A stretch of 64,000 nucleotides of DNA from JACKDW01 sp964621785. GTDB lineage: Bacteria > Myxococcota_A > Polyangia > Nannocystales > Nannocystaceae. The stretch covers positions 3,596 to 67,595 of the forward strand of contig CAZUPD010000030.1 of assembly GCA_964621785.1 (NCBI GenBank), in the 5' to 3' direction. Below, one piece after another: positions 47,108-55,603 of the stretch (position 1 is the stretch's first letter; each line of letters opens with the position of its first letter). A program made the translations under genes and the position numbers. Under the pieces are notes generated by a model, which saw nothing but the letters and a program-made list of their open reading frames with translations, was not told the DNA's origin and did not search any database.

Positions 47108-49534
47108 CTACTCGGTCGTTTCATCGCCCTTCTTTGGAATCTCCCGGGGCAAGTAGGGCAACCGTTGTGCCAGAGATACCCCCTCGGGTGCGTAGATCCA
47201 ACGGTAGATCATCCACCGCTCGAGCACCGACTGGGTGTACTTGCGGGTCTCGTCAAAGGGAATGCTCTCGATGAACAGGTCGAAATCCCAGTCTCCCCGC
47301 TCACCGAGCCACTTGTCGACATTGCCAGCGCCGGCGTTGTAACTCGGAACGGCGAGGGCGACCGCCGCATCGCCTCCGCCGAAGCGGTCGACCAACTTGC
47401 CGAGGTAGCGCATCCCGAGGTCGAGGTTGAAGGTCGGATTGTAGAGGCGACTTGGCGCGTACTGTTCGACCCCTGCTCGGCGGGCGACATCCTTGGCTGT
47501 CCCGGGCATCAGCTGCAACAGACCACGGGCACCTGCCCACGAGGTCACCCCCGGATCGAACCGGCTCTCGGTCTGCATCACAGCGAACGTCAACAGCGGG
47601 GGCACTTGATGGGACTGCTCGCCGCTTTTGACCAACTCGGAAAATGCCCGCGGATGGGCGAGGGTCCATGGTTCGCGGCTTTTCTCGACCGGTGGGGTCG
47701 CCCGCCAGCTGGTTCCCAACTTGGCGACGGCCCGCTGTGAATCGGCCCACATCCCGGCCTGGGCGAGGATCGCCGCCTCGGGCCATCCGGTGATCCCAGC
47801 TGCTTGCAACTCTTCGCGGGCCTCGGTGCCAAGTCCGAGCCTGGCTAAGATCGATGCACGTACACCGGCTTCCGAGGTCGGAGCTTCGAGCGAGGGGGGC
47901 TCGCCCTTGGCGGTTTCGAGAACGGCGAGACCGCGGGCAAACGGTTGCTCACCGAGGTCACGCAGGCGGGAAAACGCCTGGAGCGCCGGGTAGCTCAGGG
48001 GTGCCATCTCGATGGTCGCCAGCCACTGTTCGACGGCCAGGTCCTCGTGTCCGAGGGCGAGCTGGGCACGGCCGGCGAAGTAGTGCATCTTGCCCTGCTC
48101 GCGCTGGCTGAGCCCCGGGGCTGTTTGTCCCGCCGTCGTGAGGGCGAGTACGTCCTCGTATCGCTTTTGCGAAAATGCTTGTAGGATCAACCTTCTTCGC
48201 GCCTCGCCGGCCTTGTCACCGGTCGGGTGGTTTGCCAGCGATTGCTCATAGGCACGGCGCTCGCGTTCGAGATCGCCTTTGGCGGCCCACGACTCACCGG
48301 CCAACACCCAGGCATCATCGGCGTAGGAGTGCTGGCGATGGTCGCGGGCGAGGGATTCAAACCCCTTGGCAGCTTTTGTATAGGCACCTTCTGCATAGCG
48401 CCCACGTGCGGCTTGGTAGCGCGACTTGACCTCAAAATCGACCGACTTCGATGTCTTGCAGGTCCGCGCCGCGAGGTCGAACACGGGACGGGCTTGGGCC
48501 CGTTTGCGCTGCTTAAAGATGGCACTGCCCTTGAGGTAAATCGCCTCACACTTCTGCGCCGCGGTCGGTCGTTTGGGCTGCTTGAGGTAGGTATCGACAC
48601 GCTTGATCACACTCGCATAGCGGCCGCGTTTGAGATCTTGGTGGATATCGGCGAGCAGTGCTGCGCCCTGTTGCTCACGCACCTGCTTCGGCACAGATTT
48701 ACCCAGGGCCTTGGCGAGGTCGGGCAAAAGTGAGGCGGCTTCTTGGCCATAGTCGCTGCGGGGAACATCGGCGACCAACTGGGTGAGCAACGCAAATGCC
48801 CGGTTGCGGGCTTCATCTTCGGTGCGGTCGATCAGGATCCGGGCGAGTTTGATGCGGGCCTCATGGCGGCGGTCGTGGTCGCTGTGGTTTTTTAAAAATT
48901 GTTCATACAACTGACTTGCCCGCTCGCGTTCGTTGGTCCGCTGGTAGCCGCCGGCGCGGATCATTGTGAGCTCAGGCTCCTGGGCCCCCGGATCTTCGAT
49001 GGGCTCGACCACGGCGAGGGCTGCCGCTGGATCCCCCGCATTGAGCAGTGCCTGGGCCTGGAGCAGGCGTAGACGGTCGCGCACAGGTTGTAGCCCCGGC
49101 GCTTTTTGTGCTTCTGCAAATAGTTGGGCGGCCGCTGCGTCGTCACCGGCATCCCGGGCCTCCAACCCCCGCAACAGCTGGGCGGCCCCGCGGTCGTCGG
49201 GCGAAAGGTCGCCACGGGTCAACAATGCATCGAGCGCCTGCGTGGCCCCGTCGTGGTCATCGCGCTCGCGGGCGAGGATGGCATCGCGTCCGGGACCTCT
49301 CGCAAACCACAGGTTGCGGGCATCTTCGGGAGTTGCCGGCGGCTCGACAGCTTCGGCTTCGCCCCCCGTCGGCGCCTGGGGGTCGGCCGCCTCGATGTTC
49401 AGCGGTGGCGTCGGATCGGCGCGGCACCCAAGGCCGAGACATCCGACCACCACAAGCGGAGCGAGTCGCATCCACAACCGTCGCGTACGTCCACGGGCTG
49501 CAAGAAATTGGGCGGTGAAGGGTGTTTGGGTCAC
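47108..49534 (-). CDS. Soluble-type lytic transglycosylase with TPR-like helical region
   Basis: 808 residues. Signal with lipobox CLGLGC (Cys37), so probably membrane-anchored. Most of the protein (about 70-610) is a helical TPR-like solenoid like the ring of Slt70. The C-terminal catalytic SLT domain has the acid Glu656 in MQTESRFDP, then GARGLLQLMPGTAKDVA, DLGMRYLGKL, PSYNAGAGNV and an FDETRKYTQSVL end. It cleaves peptidoglycan glycan strands, leaving 1,6-anhydro ends. Larger than E. coli Slt70. An internal ATG at 49471 is another possible start. Confidence 0.9.
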   Translation of the reverse strand: MTQTPFTAQFLAARGRTRRLWMRLAPLVVVGCLGLGCRADPTPPLNIEAADPQAPTGGEAEAVEPPATPEDARNLWFARGPGRDAILARERDDHDGATQALDALLTRGDLSPDDRGAAQLLRGLEARDAGDDAAAAQLFAEAQKAPGLQPVRDRLRLLQAQALLNAGDPAAALAVVEPIEDPGAQEPELTMIRAGGYQRTNERERASQLYEQFLKNHSDHDRRHEARIKLARILIDRTEDEARNRAFALLTQLVADVPRSDYGQEAASLLPDLAKALGKSVPKQVREQQGAALLADIHQDLKRGRYASVIKRVDTYLKQPKRPTAAQKCEAIYLKGSAIFKQRKRAQARPVFDLAARTCKTSKSVDFEVKSRYQAARGRYAEGAYTKAAKGFESLARDHRQHSYADDAWVLAGESWAAKGDLERERRAYEQSLANHPTGDKAGEARRRLILQAFSQKRYEDVLALTTAGQTAPGLSQREQGKMHYFAGRAQLALGHEDLAVEQWLATIEMAPLSYPALQAFSRLRDLGEQPFARGLAVLETAKGEPPSLEAPTSEAGVRASILARLGLGTEAREELQAAGITGWPEAAILAQAGMWADSQRAVAKLGTSWRATPPVEKSREPWTLAHPRAFSELVKSGEQSHQVPPLLTFAVMQTESRFDPGVTSWAGARGLLQLMPGTAKDVARRAGVEQYAPSRLYNPTFNLDLGMRYLGKLVDRFGGGDAAVALAVPSYNAGAGNVDKWLGERGDWDFDLFIESIPFDETRKYTQSVLERWMIYRWIYAPEGVSLAQRLPYLPREIPKKGDETTE

Positions 49535-49630
49535 GGCAGCTTTCCGGGGTACGCGGTGAAGGACGGCCGCGCGGACATGGGTTTTAAAAGTGACGGTGAC
49601 CCGCCTACGTGTTTGCCCTCCCGATGTATT

Positions 49631-50530
49631 TCACACGTGGCGCGTCGGTTCATTTTCCGGGTCGTAGATCTCGACGCAACTCGGCCCGCGCCGGGTCGCG
49701 ACATAGAGCGCGGTGCCAGCCGTTTCGATCAACGCCTCGGCGCCGGGATCGTGCAGCATAGCGAGTTCCGAAATTCCGAGTGAGACGGCCACGCGGCGAT
49801 CTCCGGGCAAAAGATGTTCGGCGACCGCGGCCCGGATCCGCTGGGCCGCTTTCGAGGCCGCGATGGCGTCGGCGTTGCGACACACCAGACAAAATCCGTC
49901 CTCGCCACGGCGCGCGAGGATGTCGTCGCCGCGGGTGATCCCCCGGACCAAGGTGGCCAGTGCGTGTAACGCCTCGGCGGTTTGTTGGGGTCCGATGTCG
50001 GTCTTGAGTCGGGTGAACTGATCGATCGCGATGGCGACCAGCGACAGCGGTTTTCCGCCCCGCCGCGCCAATGCGATTTCCCCTTCGAGCCGGTACCGGA
50101 AATGCTCCTCGCTAAACAGGCCGGTGACCGCATCACGCAGGGTTGCCTCGGGCCGCGGCCGGGCTCGCTGCTCGTCGCGACCATCATCGTATGTGAACAA
50201 AAGGACAGATGACGCACCGAGCTGAATGCGGTCTCCCTCGCGCAGTGCGTAGCGCTCGATCTGTTCGCCGTTGGCGAACGTCCCGTTGGTCGAGCTGTTG
50301 TCGACGAGGAAGTAGTTCGAGTCTTCGACCAACACCGCGGCGTGGGTGCGAGAGATGCCCTCGTCGTTGATGCGAATGTCGGCCGTGACCCCGCGGCCGA
50401 TACTCGTGCGACGACCGGACAGCGGCAACACTTCGCCCATGCGCTCGCCCGCCAACACGACGACAAATGCTCGTCGCTCGGACGGTGACGTCCGCTGCGG
50501 GGCGGGAATTCTACGGGTCACCGACGGCAT
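49631..50530 (-). CDS. FHA-domain protein with degenerate GGDEF domain
   Basis: 299 residues from the ATG at 50528-50530; the open frame extends far upstream without coding character. FHA domain about 22-100 (SIGRGVTADIRINDEGISRTHA, one residue over trimmed; NSSTNGTFANG). GGDEF-type domain about 125-290: the diguanylate cyclase signature reads RGEDGF instead of GGDEF, so c-di-GMP synthesis is unlikely. It may bind GTP or act as a regulatory partner. The FHA domain suggests control by the Ser/Thr kinases. No membrane segment. Stop lies 96 bases from the start of the lytic transglycosylase gene on the same strand. Confidence 0.8.
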   Translation of the reverse strand: MPSVTRRIPAPQRTSPSERRAFVVVLAGERMGEVLPLSGRRTSIGRGVTADIRINDEGISRTHAAVLVEDSNYFLVDNSSTNGTFANGEQIERYALREGDRIQLGASSVLLFTYDDGRDEQRARPRPEATLRDAVTGLFSEEHFRYRLEGEIALARRGGKPLSLVAIAIDQFTRLKTDIGPQQTAEALHALATLVRGITRGDDILARRGEDGFCLVCRNADAIAASKAAQRIRAAVAEHLLPGDRRVAVSLGISELAMLHDPGAEALIETAGTALYVATRRGPSCVEIYDPENEPTRHV

Positions 50531-50892
50531 CAACCGCACTATCGTAGGTCGCGCACGCGCCCCGATGCAATCGCACACACACCGCGGTCCGACACACCGC
50601 TGTTCGCGTTGAAATTTGGGGACATGTGGCGGTGTCGTTCGACTGTGCGAACCATGCGTGATCCGCAACGTGCGGGGACAGAGCGAAGGCGCGCGAGGTT
50701 GGCGATTTTGGAAACACAAAAACTGTGGCGAGCTCACACACGAAACCGAAATTGACGCGATGAAAGCGCATCTCATGCGTACATGCCACTCGTGATAGGT
50801 CGCTCCAAAAATGACCCCCGAGTGTGGGTGGTTCGATGTTTCACGACCCTTGCGGCGCGACATGCAAGTCCGTACAACCCCGTCCCCCCGGC
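50531..50892. other. Divergent intergenic region
   Basis: 362 bases between the FHA/GGDEF gene and the helicase gene. Open frames run through it on both strands, without family resemblance. No promoter, terminator or repeat I can name. Confidence 0.35.
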
Positions 50893-52944
50893 ATGGATCT
50901 TGGCACGCTCAACCCCGACCAGCGACGAGCCGTTTTGCAGATCGACGGGCCGGTCTTGGTGCTCGCCGGTGCGGGCTCCGGCAAGACCCGGGTGATCACC
51001 CACCGCATCGCCTACATGTTGAAGCAGGGGATCCCGCCCGACACCATCGTCGCCCTCAGCTTCACCAACAAGGCGGCCGACGAGATGCGCGAGCGGCTGT
51101 GCAAAATGGTTGGCAAACAGGCTGCCAGCGAGCTCGCGCTCGGGACATTCCACAGCCTCGGCGCCCGAATGATTCGCGAGCGCCACGCCGACTTCGATCT
51201 CCCGCAACGGTTTTCGATCCTCGACCAAGGCGATGTCTACGGTCTGGTGCGTTCGTCCCTGCGCGACGCCGGGATTCACGGTGGAGAGCGGCGCTACGAC
51301 TTGGGCGCGATCACCCAGCGGATCTCGCTGTGGAAAAACGACTTCATCACCCCGCAACAGGCCCTCGAACCGGCGCGCCACGACAGCGAGTACGACGAGG
51401 TCGCGGCCATGGTCTACGAACCCTATCAAGATCGGCTCGCCGCCCTGGGTGCGGTCGACTTTGATGACCTCGTATGTCGCGTCGCCGAAGTCTTGCGCGA
51501 CGATCCGGACGCCCTCGCCTACTGGCAAAACCGGTTTCACTACCTGATGGTGGACGAGTACCAGGACACCAACCAGGCCCAGTTCGAGGTCCTCTCACAG
51601 CTCGCGGGCACCCGCGAAAACCTGTTTGTGGTCGGCGACGACGACCAAGCGATCTACGGGTGGCGCGGGGCCAAGGTCACCAACATCCTCGGGTTTGACC
51701 TCTACTTCCCCGACACTCAAGTCATCAAACTCGAGCAGAACTATCGCTCCTGTCCGCCGGTGACGACCTGTGCCAACCACCTGATCGTCCGCAACTACAA
51801 GCGCCACGACAAGGTGCTCAGGCCCCAGCGCACGGGCGGGGAGCCGGTCCGCGAGGTGGTCGCCGCCGACGGTGCTGGCGAGGCGCGCTGGGTCGGCCGC
51901 AAGATCCGCAACCTGATCCACGAAGAGCGGTTCTCGCCGCGGGACATCGCGGTGCTGTACCGCTCGAGTAAACAGGCGCAGGCGATCGAAGAATCGTTGC
52001 AGGAGCATGGAATCGAATACCAGGTCCTCGGCGGGCAGACGTTCTACGACCAAAAGCAGCTCAAGGATGTGTTGGCATACTTCAAGGTCCTGGTCACGCC
52101 GCGCGACGACCAGGCGGTGCGCCGCGCCCTCGATGTGCCCTCGCGCGGGGTCGGAGCCAAAACAGTCGCCAAACTTGTTGCTTATGCACAGGAACATCAG
52201 TTGTCCCTGCTCGACGCAGTGCATCGCAGCGACGATCTGCCCGGACTGCAGGCGCGAACCCGCCGTGGGTTGCACGAATTCTCCAACGTCTTGCGCCGTG
52301 GACAGGGCCGCCGCCGGGTGAGCCACAGCGCGGTTGCCGGTTTGCGGGAGATCCTTGACGCGGTCGGCTTTCGCAGCCACATGGCTAAAGAGACAGGGTC
52401 AAACAAGGCCGCCGCCTCGCGCTGGGCCAACATCGAGTTTCTGTTCCGCAGCCTCGAGCGGTTCGAGAATCGGGCCGAGTCCGCCTCGCCGAAGTGGTCG
52501 GACTTTCTAAACCGCTACGACCTGCGACGCGACAAGGAACAGGAAGCCGAGCCAACGCCAAAGGTCACCCTGGCCACCCTCCACAGCTCCAAGGGTCTGG
52601 AGTGGCCTGTCGTGTTCATCATCGGCTGCGAAGAGGGCATCATGCCCCACAAACGCGTCGACAGCCCGCGCATCAGCGACGCGATCGCCGGCGATGAGGA
52701 AGAAGAACGGCGACTGTTTTACGTCGGTATCACCCGCGCACGCGACCGCCTGTATTTGACCCGCGCCGAGGCCCGGATCGAACGCGGCCGCCAAGTCGAG
52801 CGTCGGTCGTCCCGGTTTTTGCGCGAGCTTCCCGAGGGAGTATGCGAAGTTTACGACGTCGGTCGCGAGGAAGCGATTTCCGGCGAGCGCATGCAGTCAC
52901 TGGCCGACGCATTTTTGGCCAAGCTCGCCGCCCAAGCGACCTAG
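50893..52944 (+). CDS. UvrD/Rep/PcrA-type superfamily 1A DNA helicase
   Basis: 683 residues from the ATG at 50893 (MDLGTLNPDQRRAV; the upstream codons are not conserved-looking). All SF1A motifs are present: Q motif LNPDQRRAV, I GAGSGKTRVITHR, Ia SFTNKAADEM, II VDEYQDTN, III GDDDQAIYGWRGA, IV LEQNYRSCPPV, V TLHSSKGLEWPVVF and VI RRLFYVGITRARDRL. It unwinds DNA 3'-5' in repair or replication restart. Domain order is closest to Rep/UvrD/PcrA; which one cannot be said. A hairpin follows the stop. Confidence 0.92.
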   Translation: MDLGTLNPDQRRAVLQIDGPVLVLAGAGSGKTRVITHRIAYMLKQGIPPDTIVALSFTNKAADEMRERLCKMVGKQAASELALGTFHSLGARMIRERHADFDLPQRFSILDQGDVYGLVRSSLRDAGIHGGERRYDLGAITQRISLWKNDFITPQQALEPARHDSEYDEVAAMVYEPYQDRLAALGAVDFDDLVCRVAEVLRDDPDALAYWQNRFHYLMVDEYQDTNQAQFEVLSQLAGTRENLFVVGDDDQAIYGWRGAKVTNILGFDLYFPDTQVIKLEQNYRSCPPVTTCANHLIVRNYKRHDKVLRPQRTGGEPVREVVAADGAGEARWVGRKIRNLIHEERFSPRDIAVLYRSSKQAQAIEESLQEHGIEYQVLGGQTFYDQKQLKDVLAYFKVLVTPRDDQAVRRALDVPSRGVGAKTVAKLVAYAQEHQLSLLDAVHRSDDLPGLQARTRRGLHEFSNVLRRGQGRRRVSHSAVAGLREILDAVGFRSHMAKETGSNKAAASRWANIEFLFRSLERFENRAESASPKWSDFLNRYDLRRDKEQEAEPTPKVTLATLHSSKGLEWPVVFIIGCEEGIMPHKRVDSPRISDAIAGDEEEERRLFYVGITRARDRLYLTRAEARIERGRQVERRSSRFLRELPEGVCEVYDVGREEAISGERMQSLADAFLAKLAAQAT

Positions 52945-53434
52945 CCCGGACATCAAAAGAGGCAACAACCCGATCCCTTTCGGGCTTGTTGCGTGCATTT
53001 GCAACCTGGGTGCGAGCGTCCCCCCGCGATCCCGGCTCCGGTGACGCACACGCGCACATGGACCTGTGGGTTCCCGGGCCCGCCGCAACTGCGTGCATTT
53101 GCAAGACCACTTCGTGGCCTAGAGCCCCCAATCGGGGGGAGACCGATGGGCGACAATGTGGGGCATATACGTCTGCGGATCACTCCTCGAACGCGTGCAC
53201 CAATTTCCCTGTCGATCCCCTATAATCGCGCAAGCCTATGGACCTTCGAGGCCTCCCATGCGGCTCCCGCTTCGCTTTGCGCATTTTTCGCGTCTCCGAG
53301 CTCCGATCCGTCCGAGCACCACGTCGTTGTGAACGCGATTCTTCTCTGCCATTCATTGGCTACAATACTCCGAACTGACTCCCCTCGATGCCGCCGGCGG
53401 CGGCACGAGTATTCGACACCCGGGATTTCCGCTG
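52945..53434. other. Intergenic region with hairpin and two palindrome copies
   Basis: 490 bases. A terminator-like hairpin (52962-52992) is followed at once by GTGCATTTGCAA (52993-53004), and the same 12-mer recurs at 53093-53104. A CCCTATAATCGC stretch near 53217 contains a good -10-like TATAAT and may be the promoter of the cyclase gene. No gene. Confidence 0.5.
52962..52992 (+). terminator. Hairpin after the helicase gene
   Basis: GCAACAACCCG (52962-52972) pairs with CGGGCTTGTTGC (52981-52992) with one bulged base. It is 18 bases after the stop. No T-run follows; a palindrome copy does. Confidence 0.6.
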
Positions 53435-55330
53435 ATGTCTACCGACAAGCCTGACAACCGAGACAGCTCGCAGACCGAGCTAGAGTCGGCTGATGGAAAG
53501 TCGGGGGACGAAAGTCGCAATGCCAACGAGCGCCTCGCCGACCAAGTCCTCGCCGACGACGACGAAGGCCTGTTGTCGACGAACCTGGTCAACCAACCCG
53601 ACGACGACGACGACATCCTCGCCGGCAGTTTGATCGACGACGCCGACATCCCCGGCGCCACGCCGTCGACCCGGGCGATCAATCCCGCGGACTCAAACAC
53701 CGGCATGGTCATCCGCGAGGTCATCGAACCCGCACACGTGCAGGCCAACCCGAACACCGGTGAGCAGGCGGCCGAAGAACCCAAACAAGATCCGACCAAA
53801 CGCTCCGACGCCGCCCAGTACCGCCACGATCTGCGCACCCCGTTCAACCTGATGATCGGCTACAGCGAAATGCTGATCGAAGATGCCGAAGATGACGGAG
53901 ACGAGTACTTCGGCGGGCACCTGCAAAGCATCCTGCGCGACGCCAAACAACTGCTCAACCTCATCGACGAGATCCTCAACCCGGCCAATCCCACGCCTTC
54001 GCAGGAGCGTCTCAATCACGACCTTTTGTTCCCCTTGAGCCATCTGCGCCAAAACGTGATGCGGCTGCGGCAACAGGCGGCCGACGGCGGGCGCGATGTG
54101 ATGGTCCCCGACCTCGACCGGATCCAAATCGCGGTCGAAAAATTCGGCGAGTTGGTCGGTCGCGGCTACCTCGAAAAGGCAACCGCGGGCAAGCGCGACA
54201 AGCAAAATAAACCCCATCGGCCCAAGCCCGATCGACGTCCTCGTACATACAAGGATACCGATCGCCTGCGGGTCGAGTCGGGCACGCTGTTGGTCGTCGA
54301 CGACAACGAGTCCAACCGCAACATGTTGTCGCGCCGACTCATCCGCCAAAACCACAACGTCCAGGTCGCAGAAAACGGCCGCCGCGCCCTCGAGATGTTG
54401 CGCTCGCAGGACTTCGACCTCGTGTTGCTCGACGTCATGATGCCCGAGATGGACGGCTATGAAGTCCTCGAACGCATGCACCGCGACGACAAACTCCGCG
54501 GCATTCCGGTGATCATGATCTCGGCCTTAGACCAGCTCGACACTGCCGTGCGCTGCATCGAGTTGGGCGCCGAGGACTATCTGACCAAGCCTTTCAACCC
54601 GACGATCTTGCGGGCACGGATCGGCGCGTGCTTGGAGAAAAAACGCCTCCGCGACCGTGAACGGGCCTATATACGCAAGCTTCGCACCGAGCAGGAACGC
54701 AGCGAACAACTGCTGCTCAACATCCTGCCCAAGGCGATCGCCGGGCGCCTCAAAGAAGGTCATCGCACCATCGCCGACAGCTTCCCCGACGTCTCGGTGT
54801 TGTTCGCCGACCTCGTCGGTTTCACCAGGCTTTCCGAACAGGTCGCCCCCGCCGACTTGGTCGCGATGCTCAACAAAATCTTTTCGATGTTCGACCTACT
54901 CGCCGAGAAACACGGACTCGAGAAGATCAAAACCATCGGCGACGAATACATGGTCGCGGCCGGGTTGCCGACGCCGAACCCCGAACACGCCGAGGCCTGT
55001 GCCAACATGGCCCTCGACATGCTCGCCGTCATGGAACGCTTCAACGCCAAGCGCAACCAGGGCGTGCGCATCCGCGTGGGCATGAACTGCGGACCGGTCA
55101 CCGCCGGGGTGATCGGTACCAAAAAATTCGCCTACGACCTGTGGGGCGACACGGTCAACATCGCCAGCCGGATGGAATCCCACGGGATTGCCAACTCGGT
55201 TCAAGTCACCGAAGCCACCTACAAACGCCTGCGCTCAAAGTTTTCATTCCAGCGGCGCGGCATTATTCACGTCAAGGGCAAAGGAGCCCTTTGCACGTAC
55301 TTCTTGGTCGGTCGGCGGACGCAAAAGTAA
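53435..55330 (+). CDS. HisKA-like / receiver / adenylate cyclase protein
   Basis: 631 residues. The N-terminus (1-125) is acidic and disordered. A HisKA-like dimerisation segment follows (YRHDLRTPFNLMIGYSEM, His131), but no HATPase domain. Next a receiver domain (about 283-400; VVDDNESN, Asp333 in LLDVMMPEMDG, LTKPF), a short helix, and a class III cyclase domain (about 448-625). Metal aspartates Asp459 (FADLVGF) and Asp503 (IGDEYM), Lys499, and LWGDTVNIASRMES point to an active adenylate cyclase. So a phospho-relay input should control cAMP output in one polypeptide. The phosphodonor kinase is not in this gene. Confidence 0.9.
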   Translation: MSTDKPDNRDSSQTELESADGKSGDESRNANERLADQVLADDDEGLLSTNLVNQPDDDDDILAGSLIDDADIPGATPSTRAINPADSNTGMVIREVIEPAHVQANPNTGEQAAEEPKQDPTKRSDAAQYRHDLRTPFNLMIGYSEMLIEDAEDDGDEYFGGHLQSILRDAKQLLNLIDEILNPANPTPSQERLNHDLLFPLSHLRQNVMRLRQQAADGGRDVMVPDLDRIQIAVEKFGELVGRGYLEKATAGKRDKQNKPHRPKPDRRPRTYKDTDRLRVESGTLLVVDDNESNRNMLSRRLIRQNHNVQVAENGRRALEMLRSQDFDLVLLDVMMPEMDGYEVLERMHRDDKLRGIPVIMISALDQLDTAVRCIELGAEDYLTKPFNPTILRARIGACLEKKRLRDRERAYIRKLRTEQERSEQLLLNILPKAIAGRLKEGHRTIADSFPDVSVLFADLVGFTRLSEQVAPADLVAMLNKIFSMFDLLAEKHGLEKIKTIGDEYMVAAGLPTPNPEHAEACANMALDMLAVMERFNAKRNQGVRIRVGMNCGPVTAGVIGTKKFAYDLWGDTVNIASRMESHGIANSVQVTEATYKRLRSKFSFQRRGIIHVKGKGALCTYFLVGRRTQK

Positions 55331-55603
55331 CCCCGTGAACGGGGCCCCATGCGTCGACCAAACCACGCACATCGTTCATCGCAGCCGTGGTTTTTCTCGC
55401 GCCTCGCCTCGCGCCGATGATTTTCACGGATGGGTGCTACGCGAAGATTCGCTGAACTGGCGGCGCGTCGAGAAAATCCACTGCCTGATAGCTGCCCGCG
55501 GACGAGTGTGGAATCATCGACCCCGTCGCTGCGTATCGCGGACGCAGCAGATTCACTAGCCTGCCTATCTCGTTGCACCCGCGCGACTCGACTTACCGTC
55601 GGG

